Shown here piece by piece: positions 1-8,058 of a stretch of 64,000 nucleotides of DNA. Positions within the stretch are counted from its first letter, which is position 1. The number at the start of each line of letters is the position of its first letter. The stretch spans positions 2,542,001 to 2,606,000 of the forward strand of contig OZ245326.1 of the NCBI GenBank assembly GCA_965225915.1, read 5' to 3'. The position numbers were made by a program, and so were the translations under genes. A model generated the notes under the pieces. The model saw nothing but the letters and a program-made list of their open reading frames with translations. It made no database searches and was not told where the DNA came from. Origin of the DNA: JAAXHH01 sp965225915. GTDB taxonomy: Bacteria; JAAXHH01.

Positions 1-498
1 AATGGACTCACGCTGGCACGTAAGCTGGCCGATCGGCTGCCGGTCGGATACGCCACGGCCATGGCCGGCGGGCGGACCTATGGCGAGGCGCTGCTCGACC
101 CGACTGTGCTCTATCCCCCCATAACCGAAGCCGCCTTTGAGGCCGGCCTCGACCTGCGTTACATCGCCAACATCACCGGCCACGGCTGGCGTAAGCTCAT
201 GCGCCATCCCGGCGAATTCACCTACCGCATCACCGAAGTGCCTCCCGTACCTGAGGTCTTGCGTTTTATCGTCGATGAGACGCGTGAGACACCGGAAGAA
301 GCCTACGGCAGCCTGAACATGGGTGCTGGCTTCGCCCTCTTTGTCCCTCCCGAGAATGCTGAGAAAGCCGTGGCGTGTTCAGAGAAGTGCGGTGTCCGCG
401 CCTGGGTAGCGGGCGTGGTGGAAGATGGCCCTCGCCAGGTGGTCATCGAACCGCTGGACGTGACACTTGCAGGTGATAGCCTCGCCCTGCGGGGCTGA
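1..498 (+). CDS. PurM-like AIR synthase-related protein, C-terminal part
   Basis: The reading frame is open from the first base, so the gene begins left of the window and only its C-terminal 165 residues are present. The order of motifs NGLTLARKLA, YGEALLDPT, NITGHGW and LNMGAGFALFVP matches the C-terminal half of phosphoribosylformylglycinamidine cyclo-ligase (PurM) and its AIR synthase-related relatives, which bind ATP and act on formylglycinamidine-type substrates. The usual HITGGG of true PurM reads NITGHG here, so I prefer the related subfamily to PurM itself. The ATG at 61 is internal and not the true start. The exact reaction cannot be assigned without the N-terminal half. Confidence 0.72.
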   Translation, partial: NGLTLARKLADRLPVGYATAMAGGRTYGEALLDPTVLYPPITEAAFEAGLDLRYIANITGHGWRKLMRHPGEFTYRITEVPPVPEVLRFIVDETRETPEEAYGSLNMGAGFALFVPPENAEKAVACSEKCGVRAWVAGVVEDGPRQVVIEPLDVTLAGDSLALRG

Positions 499-680
499 TA
501 CCGGAACTTCTCCCTGTCAACTCATCGCTTCCTATCATTTAAATCCATCTTCTAAAAAGCCGCGAGATTTACAAGGCGATCTCCGACTATTGAGATGTAC
601 CTATCCGGTTCCCTTCCGAGAGAACCCTGAAGGATAGAAACCTGTAGAGCGGACGAGAGACTGTCTTAGGAGGCTGGAAA

Positions 681-1007
681 ATGATAGATCCGAAAATCCT
701 GGGGCCGACGGACCACGCGTTTCATGAACGCCTGGTCAAGGTGGAGGACCGCCTGGTCAAGGTGGAGGACCGCCTGGTCAAGGTGGAGGACCGCCTGGTC
801 AAGGTGGAGGATCGTCTGGTCAAGGTGGAGGATCGCCTGGTCAAGGTGGAGGACCGCCTGGACAAGGTGGAGGACCGCCTGGTCAAGGTGGAGGACCGCC
901 TGGTCAAGGTGGAGGACCGCCTGGACAAGGTTGACAGGAAGCTTGAAATGATTTTATCGGTGCTTCAGGAACACACCGAGCTGTTGAAGAGGCTGTCGGT
1001 CAATTGA
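681..1007 (+). CDS. Small coiled-coil protein built of heptad repeats
   Basis: The protein has 108 residues. After a 17-residue head, residues 18-87 are ten consecutive heptads: nine read LVKVEDR or LDKVEDR and the last reads LDKVDRK. A non-repeated tail (LEMILSVLQEHTELLKRL) continues the same a/d hydrophobic spacing. This predicts one long, highly charged alpha-helical coiled coil, probably self-associating. There is no signal peptide or membrane segment. The start is supported by AGGAGG ending about 9 bases upstream of ATG 681. No enzymatic domain is visible and the function is unknown. Its neighbour at 1109 and the pair at 10071/10508 are also short, charged, helix-repeat proteins. Confidence 0.6.
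   Translation: MIDPKILGPTDHAFHERLVKVEDRLVKVEDRLVKVEDRLVKVEDRLVKVEDRLVKVEDRLDKVEDRLVKVEDRLVKVEDRLDKVDRKLEMILSVLQEHTELLKRLSVN
730..939 (+). repeat. 21-bp tandem repeat, ten units, inside a coiled-coil gene
   Basis: A 21-bp unit (gcctggtcaaggtggagga plus two bases) is repeated head to tail ten times. Units are nearly identical: differences are gtc/gac in two units, gac/gat in two, and a diverged last unit. Because 21 is a multiple of three, copy-number change keeps the frame and adds or removes one heptad. The homogeneity suggests recent slippage expansion. Confidence 0.9.
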
Positions 1008-1108
1008 GAGTATGGTTGTTTCACAGTACCTGTATAGGTATGATGCACGGAGGGCATTGAAACCACGTGTAGTGCTGTTCGATTGGGTACATCAGAGAGA
1101 ACCAGACT

Positions 1109-1337
1109 ATGGAAATCGCACAACTGGTGGTATCGCCGGCGGTCCTGCTGGCAGCTTTCATCGTTCTTTTGGAGAGAAACCAAAGCCGGAAGGTTGGAAT
1201 TGGAAACGCGGTTAGTATCACGCATGGACCGCATGGAAGACAAGTTGGAAACCGGGATTGCCCGGTTGGAAGACCGGCTGGACACGCGAATCGCTCGGTT
1301 GGAACAGAACCTGATCAAGCAGCACGAGGCCGGATGA
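1109..1337 (+). pseudogene. Frameshifted small membrane/coiled-coil protein
   Basis: The frame starting at ATG 1109 encodes MEIAQLVVSPAVLLAAFIVLLER, a single N-terminal membrane helix. The adjacent frame, entered between about 1190 and 1210, encodes MDRMEDKLETGIARLEDRLD and further charged heptads, ending at 1337. Joined by a one-base shift they give a membrane anchor followed by a coiled coil, the same design as the genes at 10071 and 10508. Neither frame alone makes a sensible protein. It is either a recent frameshift or an assembly error; I see no clear slippery heptamer that would argue for programmed shifting. Confidence 0.5.
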
Positions 1338-1354
1338 ATTCTCGTATCGGTCCA

Positions 1355-1808
1355 CTATTCCTCGGATCGGACCACCATCGTTCGGGCGATCAGGTCGTGG
1401 AAAGCCTGCCTGTGCTGCGTAAATACGGCGGCGAGGTAGCCCGGCCAGAGAAAGGGCAGGCACTCAGAGAAAGGGCAGGCACTTGGGGATCGCCCGGAGG
1501 GCGGCGCGGCCGAAGGTAGGCGGGTGTCCGTCCACGTTCACTACCCGGATGCCCAGGACCATTTTGCCAATCGTGGCGCCTTTGGCCGAACCCTCCATGG
1601 CCGCATAGTAGAACCACGGCATGAGCAGTTGGAAGGCGCCTAACAGCGGGCCGGTTACCGGGTCGTCTTCGCCACGGAGATAGGTGCCGGCCCACGCGAG
1701 GATGGCCGAAGCTACGGTGATGATCACCAGGTCGATGGCGAAGGCGCCGATCCGCTGAGGATGGCTGGCGTAGTCATCGGAGAGGGAGTATCCGGAGATG
1801 AAGGTCAC
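1355..1808 (-). pseudogene. RDD family membrane protein, frameshifted by a 19-bp tandem duplication
   Basis: The intact part (1464-1808) has the RDD family N-terminal helix with arginine and aspartate (RIGAFAIDLVII), a second helix and the conserved TIGKMVLGIRVV segment. It then stops prematurely after AIPKCLPFL. Removing one copy of the 19-bp direct repeat at 1446-1483 restores the frame to the stop at 1355-1357 and recreates the typical RDD ending (QAFHDLIARTMVV), giving a 144-residue protein of normal family length. The start is a GTG overlapping the TGA of the mannonate-dehydratase-like gene (GTGA), so the two are translationally coupled. RDD proteins are multi-pass membrane proteins of unclear function, some linked to ion or compatible-solute exchange. 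Confidence 0.75.
1446..1483. repeat. Perfect 19-bp tandem duplication
   Basis: Two identical adjacent copies of cagagaaagggcaggcact, at 1446-1464 and 1465-1483. The duplication lies in the 3' part of the RDD gene and shifts its frame. No mismatches have accumulated, so it is recent or a culture/assembly artefact. Confidence 0.9.
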
Positions 1809-3004
1809 GGCCTGGCGGGTCCCCCGTCGGGGGTCCGAGCCTGGGTCCAGGTGATGATCTCGTCCTCGCAGGGATACTTTGCCGCCAGCTTCTCGTCCAC
1901 GTCGATGCCCAGGCCGGGCAGGTCGTTGGGATACATGTACCCGCCGCGGACCTCGGGCGTGCCGGGGAAGATCTCGTACATCTCCTCACCGAAGCGGCAC
2001 CACTCCTGGATACCGAAGTTCGGGGCCCAGAGGTCCAGGTGCAGGTTGGCGGCGTGACCCACCGGCGAGACGTCCCCCGGGCCGTGCCACGCCGTGCGGA
2101 TGCCGTACATGGCGGCCATGGCCGCGACGTTGCGGGCCGGGGTGATGCCGCCCATCTGGCTGATGTGCATGCGCAGGAAATCGATGAGCCGTCCCTCGAT
2201 CAGGGGCAGCCATTCCGCAGGATTGTTGAAGAGTTCTCCCATGGCCAGGGGTGTGGTGCAGGTCTGCCGGATGCGGCGGAACCATTCGTTGTCCTCGGGC
2301 GCGAGGGCGTCTTCGAGGAAGAACAGGTTGAAGGGTTCGAGCCGTTTCGCAAAGGACACGGCGTCGGCGGGATTGAGCCGTTCGTGGACGTCGTGGAGCA
2401 GTTCCACGTCGTCGCCCACGGCGGAACGCACGTGCTCGAACATTTTCAGTGTATGGCGCATGTAATCACGGGGGTCGAAATAGGAACCTGGTTTCGCGCC
2501 GTCGGGCCGGGGTATGCGCGGAGTACTGCCTCCATATCCCCCGATCTGGCAACGGATATGCCGGTAGCCCTGCTCCATGTGCCTGCGCACGTTCTCCGCC
2601 ACTTCTTCCGGGGATGTGCCGTCCGCGTGGGTATAGGTGGCCGCCGCTTCCCGGCACTTGCCGCCGAGCAACTGGTACACGGGCATGCCGGCCTGCTTGC
2701 CCTTGATGTCCCACAGCGCCTGGTCCATGCCCGAAACCGCGTTGTTCAGTACGGGGCCGTTGCGCCAGTAGCCGTTCACCATGGCCATCTGCCACAGGTC
2801 CTCGATGGCGTCCACTTCCTTTCCGATGAGAAAGGGACGGAGGTGATGCTCGATGGCCGCGTAGACGGCATGGAACCGCTGGGTGAAAGTCGCGCATCCC
2901 AGGCCGTAGAGGCCGGGTTCGGAGGTGATGATCTTCACGACGATCAGGCGGGAACCGGCAGGTTGTGTCAGGATGGTCTTCACGTCGGTGATGGTCACGG
3001 GCAT
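1805..3004 (-). CDS. Enolase-superfamily sugar acid dehydratase (mannonate dehydratase/RspA type)
   Basis: The 399-residue protein has the enolase N-terminal capping domain followed by a TIM barrel. Metal ligands Asp205, Glu231 (FFLEDAL) and Glu257 (MGELF) and the acid/base pair His207 (DVHERL) and His307 (WHGPGD) sit at ManD/RspA spacing. The end NFGIQEW is also typical of that group. Family members dehydrate D-mannonate or D-gluconate to 2-keto-3-deoxygluconate, though many RspA-like proteins have low activity and other roles. It lies 48 bases downstream of the M14 peptidase and overlaps the RDD gene by four bases, suggesting one transcript. An AAGGA-type ribosome site precedes ATG 3004. 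Substrate is not certain. Confidence 0.85.
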   Translation of the reverse strand: MPVTITDVKTILTQPAGSRLIVVKIITSEPGLYGLGCATFTQRFHAVYAAIEHHLRPFLIGKEVDAIEDLWQMAMVNGYWRNGPVLNNAVSGMDQALWDIKGKQAGMPVYQLLGGKCREAAATYTHADGTSPEEVAENVRRHMEQGYRHIRCQIGGYGGSTPRIPRPDGAKPGSYFDPRDYMRHTLKMFEHVRSAVGDDVELLHDVHERLNPADAVSFAKRLEPFNLFFLEDALAPEDNEWFRRIRQTCTTPLAMGELFNNPAEWLPLIEGRLIDFLRMHISQMGGITPARNVAAMAAMYGIRTAWHGPGDVSPVGHAANLHLDLWAPNFGIQEWCRFGEEMYEIFPGTPEVRGGYMYPNDLPGLGIDVDEKLAAKYPCEDEIITWTQARTPDGGPARP

Positions 3005-3027
3005 GGTTTCTCTTTCCTTTTAGATTA

Positions 3028-3060
3028 CGCCTGGAACGTACATGGAACGCGCCTAGAACG
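3028..3060. repeat. Three 11-bp tandem units across a stop codon
   Basis: Units cgcctggaacg, tacatggaacg and cgcctagaacg follow one another at 3028-3038, 3039-3049 and 3050-3060. The last contains the TAG stop of the M14 peptidase gene (minus strand). The outer copies have CTG or ATG in place of CTA, so only the genic copy retains the stop. Confidence 0.65.
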
Positions 3061-5659
3061 CGCCGCCGAAGAAGACGGCGTTCAGGAACAGGCCGTTCGT
3101 GCCGTACCAGAAGGCCCGGAAATTGGGGTTGTCGGCGAATAGGATGACGGCGCCGTCGCCCAGCCGGCGGGCGATGAGCGCGGGGGTGTCATCCAGTTCG
3201 GCGTGCCGTTCCGGAGAAATGTATCCGCTGAGCAGGGAAGAGGCTGTGTACCGGGCGACCGTGGCTCCCGGCGTCTCGGACGGCTCGAAGAAAGTCTCGT
3301 GGTTCCGGAATAAGGGTGTCACGCTTCCGTAACCGAAAGCCAGCGGATGAGTCGTATCCAACGCTGCGGCAAAGATCGCGCCGCCGATGCGCTGCGCACC
3401 ACGCGTGGTCGAGACGAGTTCGTATGGAATGAAAGCCGAATCTGGCATTGTGGCCACCAGTTCTTCGTCGACGATTTCATCATCGATAAGCCGTTCGTCG
3501 ATCAGTTCCTTGTCAACGACCCACCTCGCTGCGCTCTTCCAGGCGATGAGTACGCCGCCCTCCCGCACCCACCACTTGAGACGGTTCACGTCTTCCGTGT
3601 CCAGGCCGTAGCTGCCCGTAGCCATTACCAGGGTCGTGTAGCGGTCCAGATCCAGGTCCGCGAACCCGTCTGCGTCGACGAGGGACACGGGCATGCCGAA
3701 GCGCTCGTTGAGCAGGTGCCAGGTCTCGCCGACCTCATAGGCCCCCGTGCCGGGGCCGGAGAGGATGGCCACCCTGGGCTTGACGAGAACGGGCGAGGTC
3801 GGTCCGCCCAGGTCACCGCCGACGGGCGTGAGTCCCGTTTCCGCGCCGTGGATGATCACGTGGTCCTCCGCAACGACGCGGTTGATCAACGCGCGCACCT
3901 CTTCGGGCGTCACCGTGGAAGCGGCGTCGCGTTGCGCGACTGGGATGATGATCGTGCCCCGGTCGAAAGTCCTTTCCGATCCGCCCGTGGATAGCGTAAA
4001 GGGTTTCCTGGCCAATCGTGGCCGGATGCCCGCGTCCTGCAGCCGGTAGAGGGCCCGCGGCGCGAAGTAGCGGTCCCATTCCATCAGGTAGGCATAGGAC
4101 CCGTGCCCACCGATGAGCTGTCCGCCGTCATAGCCGGCTTCCGTGATTTCCGCTCCGGCGAGGTCGTCGTCGTTCCGCCGCAGTTCACCGCTTTCGACCC
4201 CCATGGCCAGGGGCAGGGTCCAGGCCGAAACGTCGTAGAAGAGCGAATCCTCGAAGGTGGTGACCCGTTCCATGGCGGACTTGATCAGCCGCGCCTGGGG
4301 CTGGTCCACGGGGACGATGATCGCTTCGCCGGGACGGAAGGTGCGCCCGTCCGCTTCTACCGCTCTCGCGAGTTCATAAACGCGGATGCGGTGCCGGAGC
4401 AGCATCTGCACGAGGGCCTGCGTCCGCGTCCGAGACGCGCCGAGATCGACGACGTAAGCCTTGACCGGGTTGTTCCTGGCCGCTTCCGGCGCCGTGCGGT
4501 AAAACTCGTGCTGGTGGCCGAGCAGTTCCGTGCGAAGGGCAAGGCAGCCGGCCAGCGTGGACATGGAACTGGTGAACTGGTTGCGAATCGTAAAGGGGAG
4601 GGTCAGGACCCCGTCATTCGTTTCGCGTTCCAGCGACCGTGCCGAGGCCTGTTCGAAGAGGATGCCGATGGCGCCGTTCACGTCCGGGTACGTGGATCCT
4701 TTGCCGTAGAAGAAGTCGTCGAAGGTCTCCTCCGAGTAGTAGAACGTGCCCTGGCGGTCGTGCCACTCGGCGTGATGAGCCGCCAGCGCCGCCGTGAGCT
4801 CGAAGGCGCGGTCCGGCGTGTTCGGGTTGTTCCGGCTCGGGATCCCCGGCTGGAAGAAATAGGTCGCGTCGCTGCCCATCTCGTGGAAGTCGGTCAGCAC
4901 CTGGGCGCGCCAGTGGTGGAACAACCCCAGCCGCCCCTGTGATTCGGGGTGCTGCGCCACGAGCCAGTCGCGGTTCAGATCGAACCAGTAGTGGTTGGTC
5001 CGGCCGCCCGGCCACGGCTCGACGTGCTCCCGGTCCTGGCCGTCCCGCGTGGCCACGCGGCCCCGGTTGGCGTTGGCCCAGTTGACGAAGCGGTCCCTTC
5101 CGTCCGGATTGTAGTTGGGATCCAGGATGATCACGGCTCGGTCCAGCAGGTCGTCCACGGCCGGTCCGCTGCCCGCGGCCAGGTGGTAGAGCACCAGCAT
5201 GGCGGCCTCGGAACTGCTGGCTTCATTGCCGTGTACGCCGTAGCCCATATGTACGACGACGGGCATGGCTTCGATCATGGCGTCCGTCACCTCCCCGGGC
5301 GCGTCCGACAGCCGGTGGTTGGACCGCCGGATTTCCTCCAGCCGACCGTGGTTCGCCGTTGACGTCACCACGGCGTGGACCAGATGTCGCCCCTCGTAGG
5401 TGGCGCCGTGGCGGTTCACGACGACGCGGTCCGACGCCTCGGCAACGGCCCGGTAGTAGGCAGCCACCAGGTGGGAACGCGTATGCGTCGTGCCCACCAC
5501 GTGGCCGATGACCGATTCGGGACGGGGGATGACCGGATCGTAGGCGTTAACGCCGGGCACGCGGACATCCATGACGAAGGGCAGTTCCTGTCCCCGGACG
5601 GTGCCGGGTGCGAGGACGAGGACGAATACCAGTAGGGGCAGCATGCGGGCTCGGTTCAT
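3053..5659 (-). CDS. Secreted M14-family zinc carboxypeptidase-like protein
   Basis: From ATG 5659 the protein has 868 residues with an N-terminal signal peptide (MLPLLVFVLVLAPGTVRGQ). The open frame runs further upstream, but this start gives a clean signal sequence and has CAGGAACAGG just before it. The zinc-binding HxxE appears as HGNEASS (His143, Glu146), followed by DPNYNPDGRDRF and a later DFHEMGSD that carries the third zinc ligand, the classic M14 order. The C-terminal third (PRVAILSGPGTG to EGGVLIAWKSAARW) resembles a class I glutamine-amidotransferase-like flavodoxin fold, as in other large secreted M14 proteins of this type. It probably cleaves C-terminal residues or amide bonds from extracellular peptides. 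It is the first gene of a likely three-gene unit. Confidence 0.85.
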   Translation of the reverse strand: MNRARMLPLLVFVLVLAPGTVRGQELPFVMDVRVPGVNAYDPVIPRPESVIGHVVGTTHTRSHLVAAYYRAVAEASDRVVVNRHGATYEGRHLVHAVVTSTANHGRLEEIRRSNHRLSDAPGEVTDAMIEAMPVVVHMGYGVHGNEASSSEAAMLVLYHLAAGSGPAVDDLLDRAVIILDPNYNPDGRDRFVNWANANRGRVATRDGQDREHVEPWPGGRTNHYWFDLNRDWLVAQHPESQGRLGLFHHWRAQVLTDFHEMGSDATYFFQPGIPSRNNPNTPDRAFELTAALAAHHAEWHDRQGTFYYSEETFDDFFYGKGSTYPDVNGAIGILFEQASARSLERETNDGVLTLPFTIRNQFTSSMSTLAGCLALRTELLGHQHEFYRTAPEAARNNPVKAYVVDLGASRTRTQALVQMLLRHRIRVYELARAVEADGRTFRPGEAIIVPVDQPQARLIKSAMERVTTFEDSLFYDVSAWTLPLAMGVESGELRRNDDDLAGAEITEAGYDGGQLIGGHGSYAYLMEWDRYFAPRALYRLQDAGIRPRLARKPFTLSTGGSERTFDRGTIIIPVAQRDAASTVTPEEVRALINRVVAEDHVIIHGAETGLTPVGGDLGGPTSPVLVKPRVAILSGPGTGAYEVGETWHLLNERFGMPVSLVDADGFADLDLDRYTTLVMATGSYGLDTEDVNRLKWWVREGGVLIAWKSAARWVVDKELIDERLIDDEIVDEELVATMPDSAFIPYELVSTTRGAQRIGGAIFAAALDTTHPLAFGYGSVTPLFRNHETFFEPSETPGATVARYTASSLLSGYISPERHAELDDTPALIARRLGDGAVILFADNPNFRAFWYGTNGLFLNAVFFGGAF

Positions 5660-5723
5660 GACCTGTTCCTGACTTGGATATAGACCTGGATGGAGCGGGT
5701 GTTTGAAGGAAAATATAAGCGCC

Positions 5724-5752
5724 AAGATACAGGTCCCGAATACCTGGATCAA
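5724..5752 (-). promoter_or_regulatory. Candidate promoter of the M14 peptidase operon
   Basis: On the minus strand, TTGATC (5752-5747) and TATCTT (5729-5724) are separated by 17 bp. The position, about 65 bases upstream of the chosen start codon, is suitable for the peptidase operon. Confidence 0.45.
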
Positions 5753-5881
5753 GAGTTATCCGGCGTGGTAAACCCTCCCGGGGTCCGGGACCGGCGAACC
5801 GATACTTTCCCGCGGCATCTCTGGTAGATTGACCTTGACGCGGTCCCCCCTGTCTGCGCAAATTACGAGTCCGGCTTACGG

Positions 5882-5910
5882 TTGAAAACTACCATACATT
5901 CATTTAATAG
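5882..5910 (+). promoter_or_regulatory. Candidate promoter of the saccharopine-dehydrogenase-like gene
   Basis: TTGAAA (5882-5887) and TAATAG (5905-5910) lie 17 bp apart. Transcription would begin near 5917, giving a short leader that contains the GGAGGT ribosome site before GTG 5936. This would exclude the longer frame start at 5882. Confidence 0.4.
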
Positions 5911-5935
5911 AGGTTTGATCCATACGGAGGTACCC

Positions 5936-7099
5936 GTGCGTATTCTGGTGATCGGCAGCGGCCTGATGGGGCCCGCGGCGGCATACAACGCCATGTTGGA
6001 TGAAGCGGTGGAGCGGGTTACCGTCTGTGATCTCAGCGACAATCAGCTCGAGGCCTGCCGCGATAGACTAAGGGGCATGCCGGGGGTGGACAAAGTCGAT
6101 TACCGAAAGCTGGACATGAACGACCGGGCCGAGTCGATCGCCGTGATGAAGGACCACGGCGCGGGTGTGGCGGCCCTGCCCCGCGCGGCGAGCATGATCG
6201 CCCTGCCGCTCGCCCTGGAAGCAGGCATGCCGGTCATGGACCTTACCCGGGTACCCAACGAGACCCTCGCCGGCTGGACGTCCCGCTATGCCAATTCGGA
6301 AGGCTTCGTCATTCTGGGTTGCGGCCTGGAGCCGGGACTCACCGAGATCATGGCGCGCCACCTGGCCGAACAGCTCGACCGGACCGACGAACTGCACATC
6401 CAATGCGGGGGCATCCCGGAGCATCCGTCGCCGCCCCTGGGGTACAAGATCGTTTTCGGGGGCCGTCGCCTGCCCCTTCGCGAATCCACGGCTCGGGCCG
6501 TGGTCGACGGGCGTCTCGTGGACGTCCCCCGCTACTCGGATCCGGAACCGGCGGTTTTCGAGGGCGTGGGGGAATGCGAGGCCTGGCACGAGGGCTTCAT
6601 GCCGTGGCTCCTGGAGGTGGATGCCCTGAAGGGACTGCGTGCCGGGACGCAGAAGACCGTGCGCTGGCCGGGATACTCCGCGAAGGTCACCGTGTTGCGG
6701 GAACTCGGACTGCTCAGCGAGGAACCCATGGACGTGGATGGCGTCAGCGTAATCCCGAAACACGTGGTGGACGCCGTACTCTACCCCAGCGTGAAAATGG
6801 CGCCCGGGGACCGGGACATCACGGCTTACCGCGTTACGGTGATCGGCGAGAAGGACGGCCGAGTCGCCACGAGAACGGCCGAGATGGTCGACCGGTACGA
6901 TGTAAAGACGGGTTTCACCTCCATGGCACGGACCACGGCCTTCACCGCGGCCATCGCCGCGCGCATGGCGGCCCGGGGCGACCTCCCCCATCCCGGCGGC
7001 CCCTTTGTTACCCCCGAGCAGGCGATTTACGGAGATGCATACCATACTTTAGTTAATGAACTCGACCGGATGAACGTCCGATTCAGGATGAGTGATTAA
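5936..7099 (+). CDS. Saccharopine dehydrogenase-like NAD(P)-dependent oxidoreductase
   Basis: The protein has 387 residues and starts with a Rossmann fold (VRILVIGSGLMGPAAAYNAM) followed by the saccharopine dehydrogenase C-terminal-like domain. GTG 5936 is preferred because GGAGGT lies seven bases upstream and the nucleotide-binding motif begins right after it. The internal GCGLEPGLTEIMARHLAEQ is the conserved active-region helix of the family. Relatives include lysine-ketoglutarate reductase/saccharopine dehydrogenase and carboxynorspermidine-type enzymes. The substrate here is unknown. PPK2 follows 57 bases downstream on the same strand, with its own ribosome site. Confidence 0.8.
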   Translation: MRILVIGSGLMGPAAAYNAMLDEAVERVTVCDLSDNQLEACRDRLRGMPGVDKVDYRKLDMNDRAESIAVMKDHGAGVAALPRAASMIALPLALEAGMPVMDLTRVPNETLAGWTSRYANSEGFVILGCGLEPGLTEIMARHLAEQLDRTDELHIQCGGIPEHPSPPLGYKIVFGGRRLPLRESTARAVVDGRLVDVPRYSDPEPAVFEGVGECEAWHEGFMPWLLEVDALKGLRAGTQKTVRWPGYSAKVTVLRELGLLSEEPMDVDGVSVIPKHVVDAVLYPSVKMAPGDRDITAYRVTVIGEKDGRVATRTAEMVDRYDVKTGFTSMARTTAFTAAIAARMAARGDLPHPGGPFVTPEQAIYGDAYHTLVNELDRMNVRFRMSD

Positions 7100-7156
7100 T
7101 AGTGAGCGGTTCAGGATGGCAGCTTCCGGCCGAACCGGGACTGAGAGGATGTCCTT

Positions 7157-7981
7157 GTGAAGAAGAAAAAGAAGAAACAGGGTAAACACGAGCATGCACC
7201 CGGCAAGGTGGAACGCAGTTTCTACGAATCGGAACTGGCCAGGATGCAGATCGAACTATCCAAGCTCCAGGAATGGGTAATTGACCAGGGCAAGAAGGTG
7301 GTGGTCATCTTCGAGGGGCGCGACGCGGCCGGCAAGGGCGGCACCATCTCCCGCATTACGGCCAGGCTCAATCCCCGCGTCTGCCGGGTCGTCGCCCTCG
7401 CAAAACCGACGAACCGCGAGCAGACGCAGTGGTTTTTTCAGCGGTACGTGAGCCATCTGCCCGCGGCGGGCGAGATCGTCCTCTTCGACCGGAGCTGGTA
7501 CAACCGGGCCGGAGTCGAACGGGTGATGGGATTCTGCACGGAGGAGGAGTACCGGGAGTTCCTGCGTTCGTGCCCGGAGTTCGAGCGCATGCTCGCGCGC
7601 TCCGATATCAATCTGATCAAGTACTGGTTCTCGGTGGGTGCCGAGGAACAGGCGCGTCGGTTCAAGAACCGGATCAACGATCCCGTTAAAAGCTGGAAGT
7701 TCAGCGATATGGACCTGCAGTCCTATATGAAATGGGAAGAATACTCCCACGCCAAGGATGAGATGATGGCGGTCACGGACATCAAGCAGGCGCCATGGTA
7801 CGTCGTGCCGTCGGACAGCAAGCGGCGGGCGCGGCTGAACTGCATTGCCCACCTCCTCAGCCTCTTTCCCTACGACCAGGAACCGCCCACGGTCGACGTC
7901 GATCTACCGGATAGAATGACCGAAACCGGGTACGTCCGCCCGCCCATGGACGACCAGCGTTTCATACCCGACGCCTACTGA
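7157..7981 (+). CDS. ppk2: Polyphosphate kinase 2 (PPK2)
   Basis: PPK2 transfers phosphate between polyphosphate and nucleoside mono- or diphosphates. The 274-residue protein has the Walker A loop GRDAAGKGG (residues 54-62), a Walker-B-like FDRSWYNRAGVERVMGF lid region (about 109-125) and the family end segment WYVVPSDSKRRARLNCI. The length fits the single-domain class. The N-terminus is a lysine-rich tail (MKKKKKKQGKHEHAP). The start is GTG 7157 with GAGAGG upstream. Together with the PafA-like phosphatase downstream (opposite strand) and PhoX at 34.6 kb it points to active phosphorus storage and scavenging. Whether it makes ATP or GTP, or prefers NMPs, is not decidable here. Confidence 0.93.
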   Translation: MKKKKKKQGKHEHAPGKVERSFYESELARMQIELSKLQEWVIDQGKKVVVIFEGRDAAGKGGTISRITARLNPRVCRVVALAKPTNREQTQWFFQRYVSHLPAAGEIVLFDRSWYNRAGVERVMGFCTEEEYREFLRSCPEFERMLARSDINLIKYWFSVGAEEQARRFKNRINDPVKSWKFSDMDLQSYMKWEEYSHAKDEMMAVTDIKQAPWYVVPSDSKRRARLNCIAHLLSLFPYDQEPPTVDVDLPDRMTETGYVRPPMDDQRFIPDAY

Positions 7982-7986
7982 TCACC

Positions 7987-8058
7987 TGATGATCTCACCC
8001 AGTATGCGGCCGTCGCGGTCTACTTGATAATCTCACCCAGTATACGGCCGTCGCGGTT
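7987..8058. repeat. Imperfect 34-bp tandem duplication at the phosphatase 3' end
   Basis: The segment 8025-8058, which contains the last codons and stop of the phosphatase gene (minus strand), is repeated at 7987-8020 with two mismatches and a period of 38 bp. The distal copy would encode the same GRILGEII end in translation. Confidence 0.75.

Noticed and set aside
730..939. CRISPR-like array
   Set aside because: Units are contiguous with no spacers and are in frame with a coding heptad; it is a coding tandem repeat.
722..951. Open frames on both strands within the 21-bp repeats
   Set aside because: They are shadows of the in-frame repeat; only the frame starting at 681 has a ribosome site and a sensible heptad.
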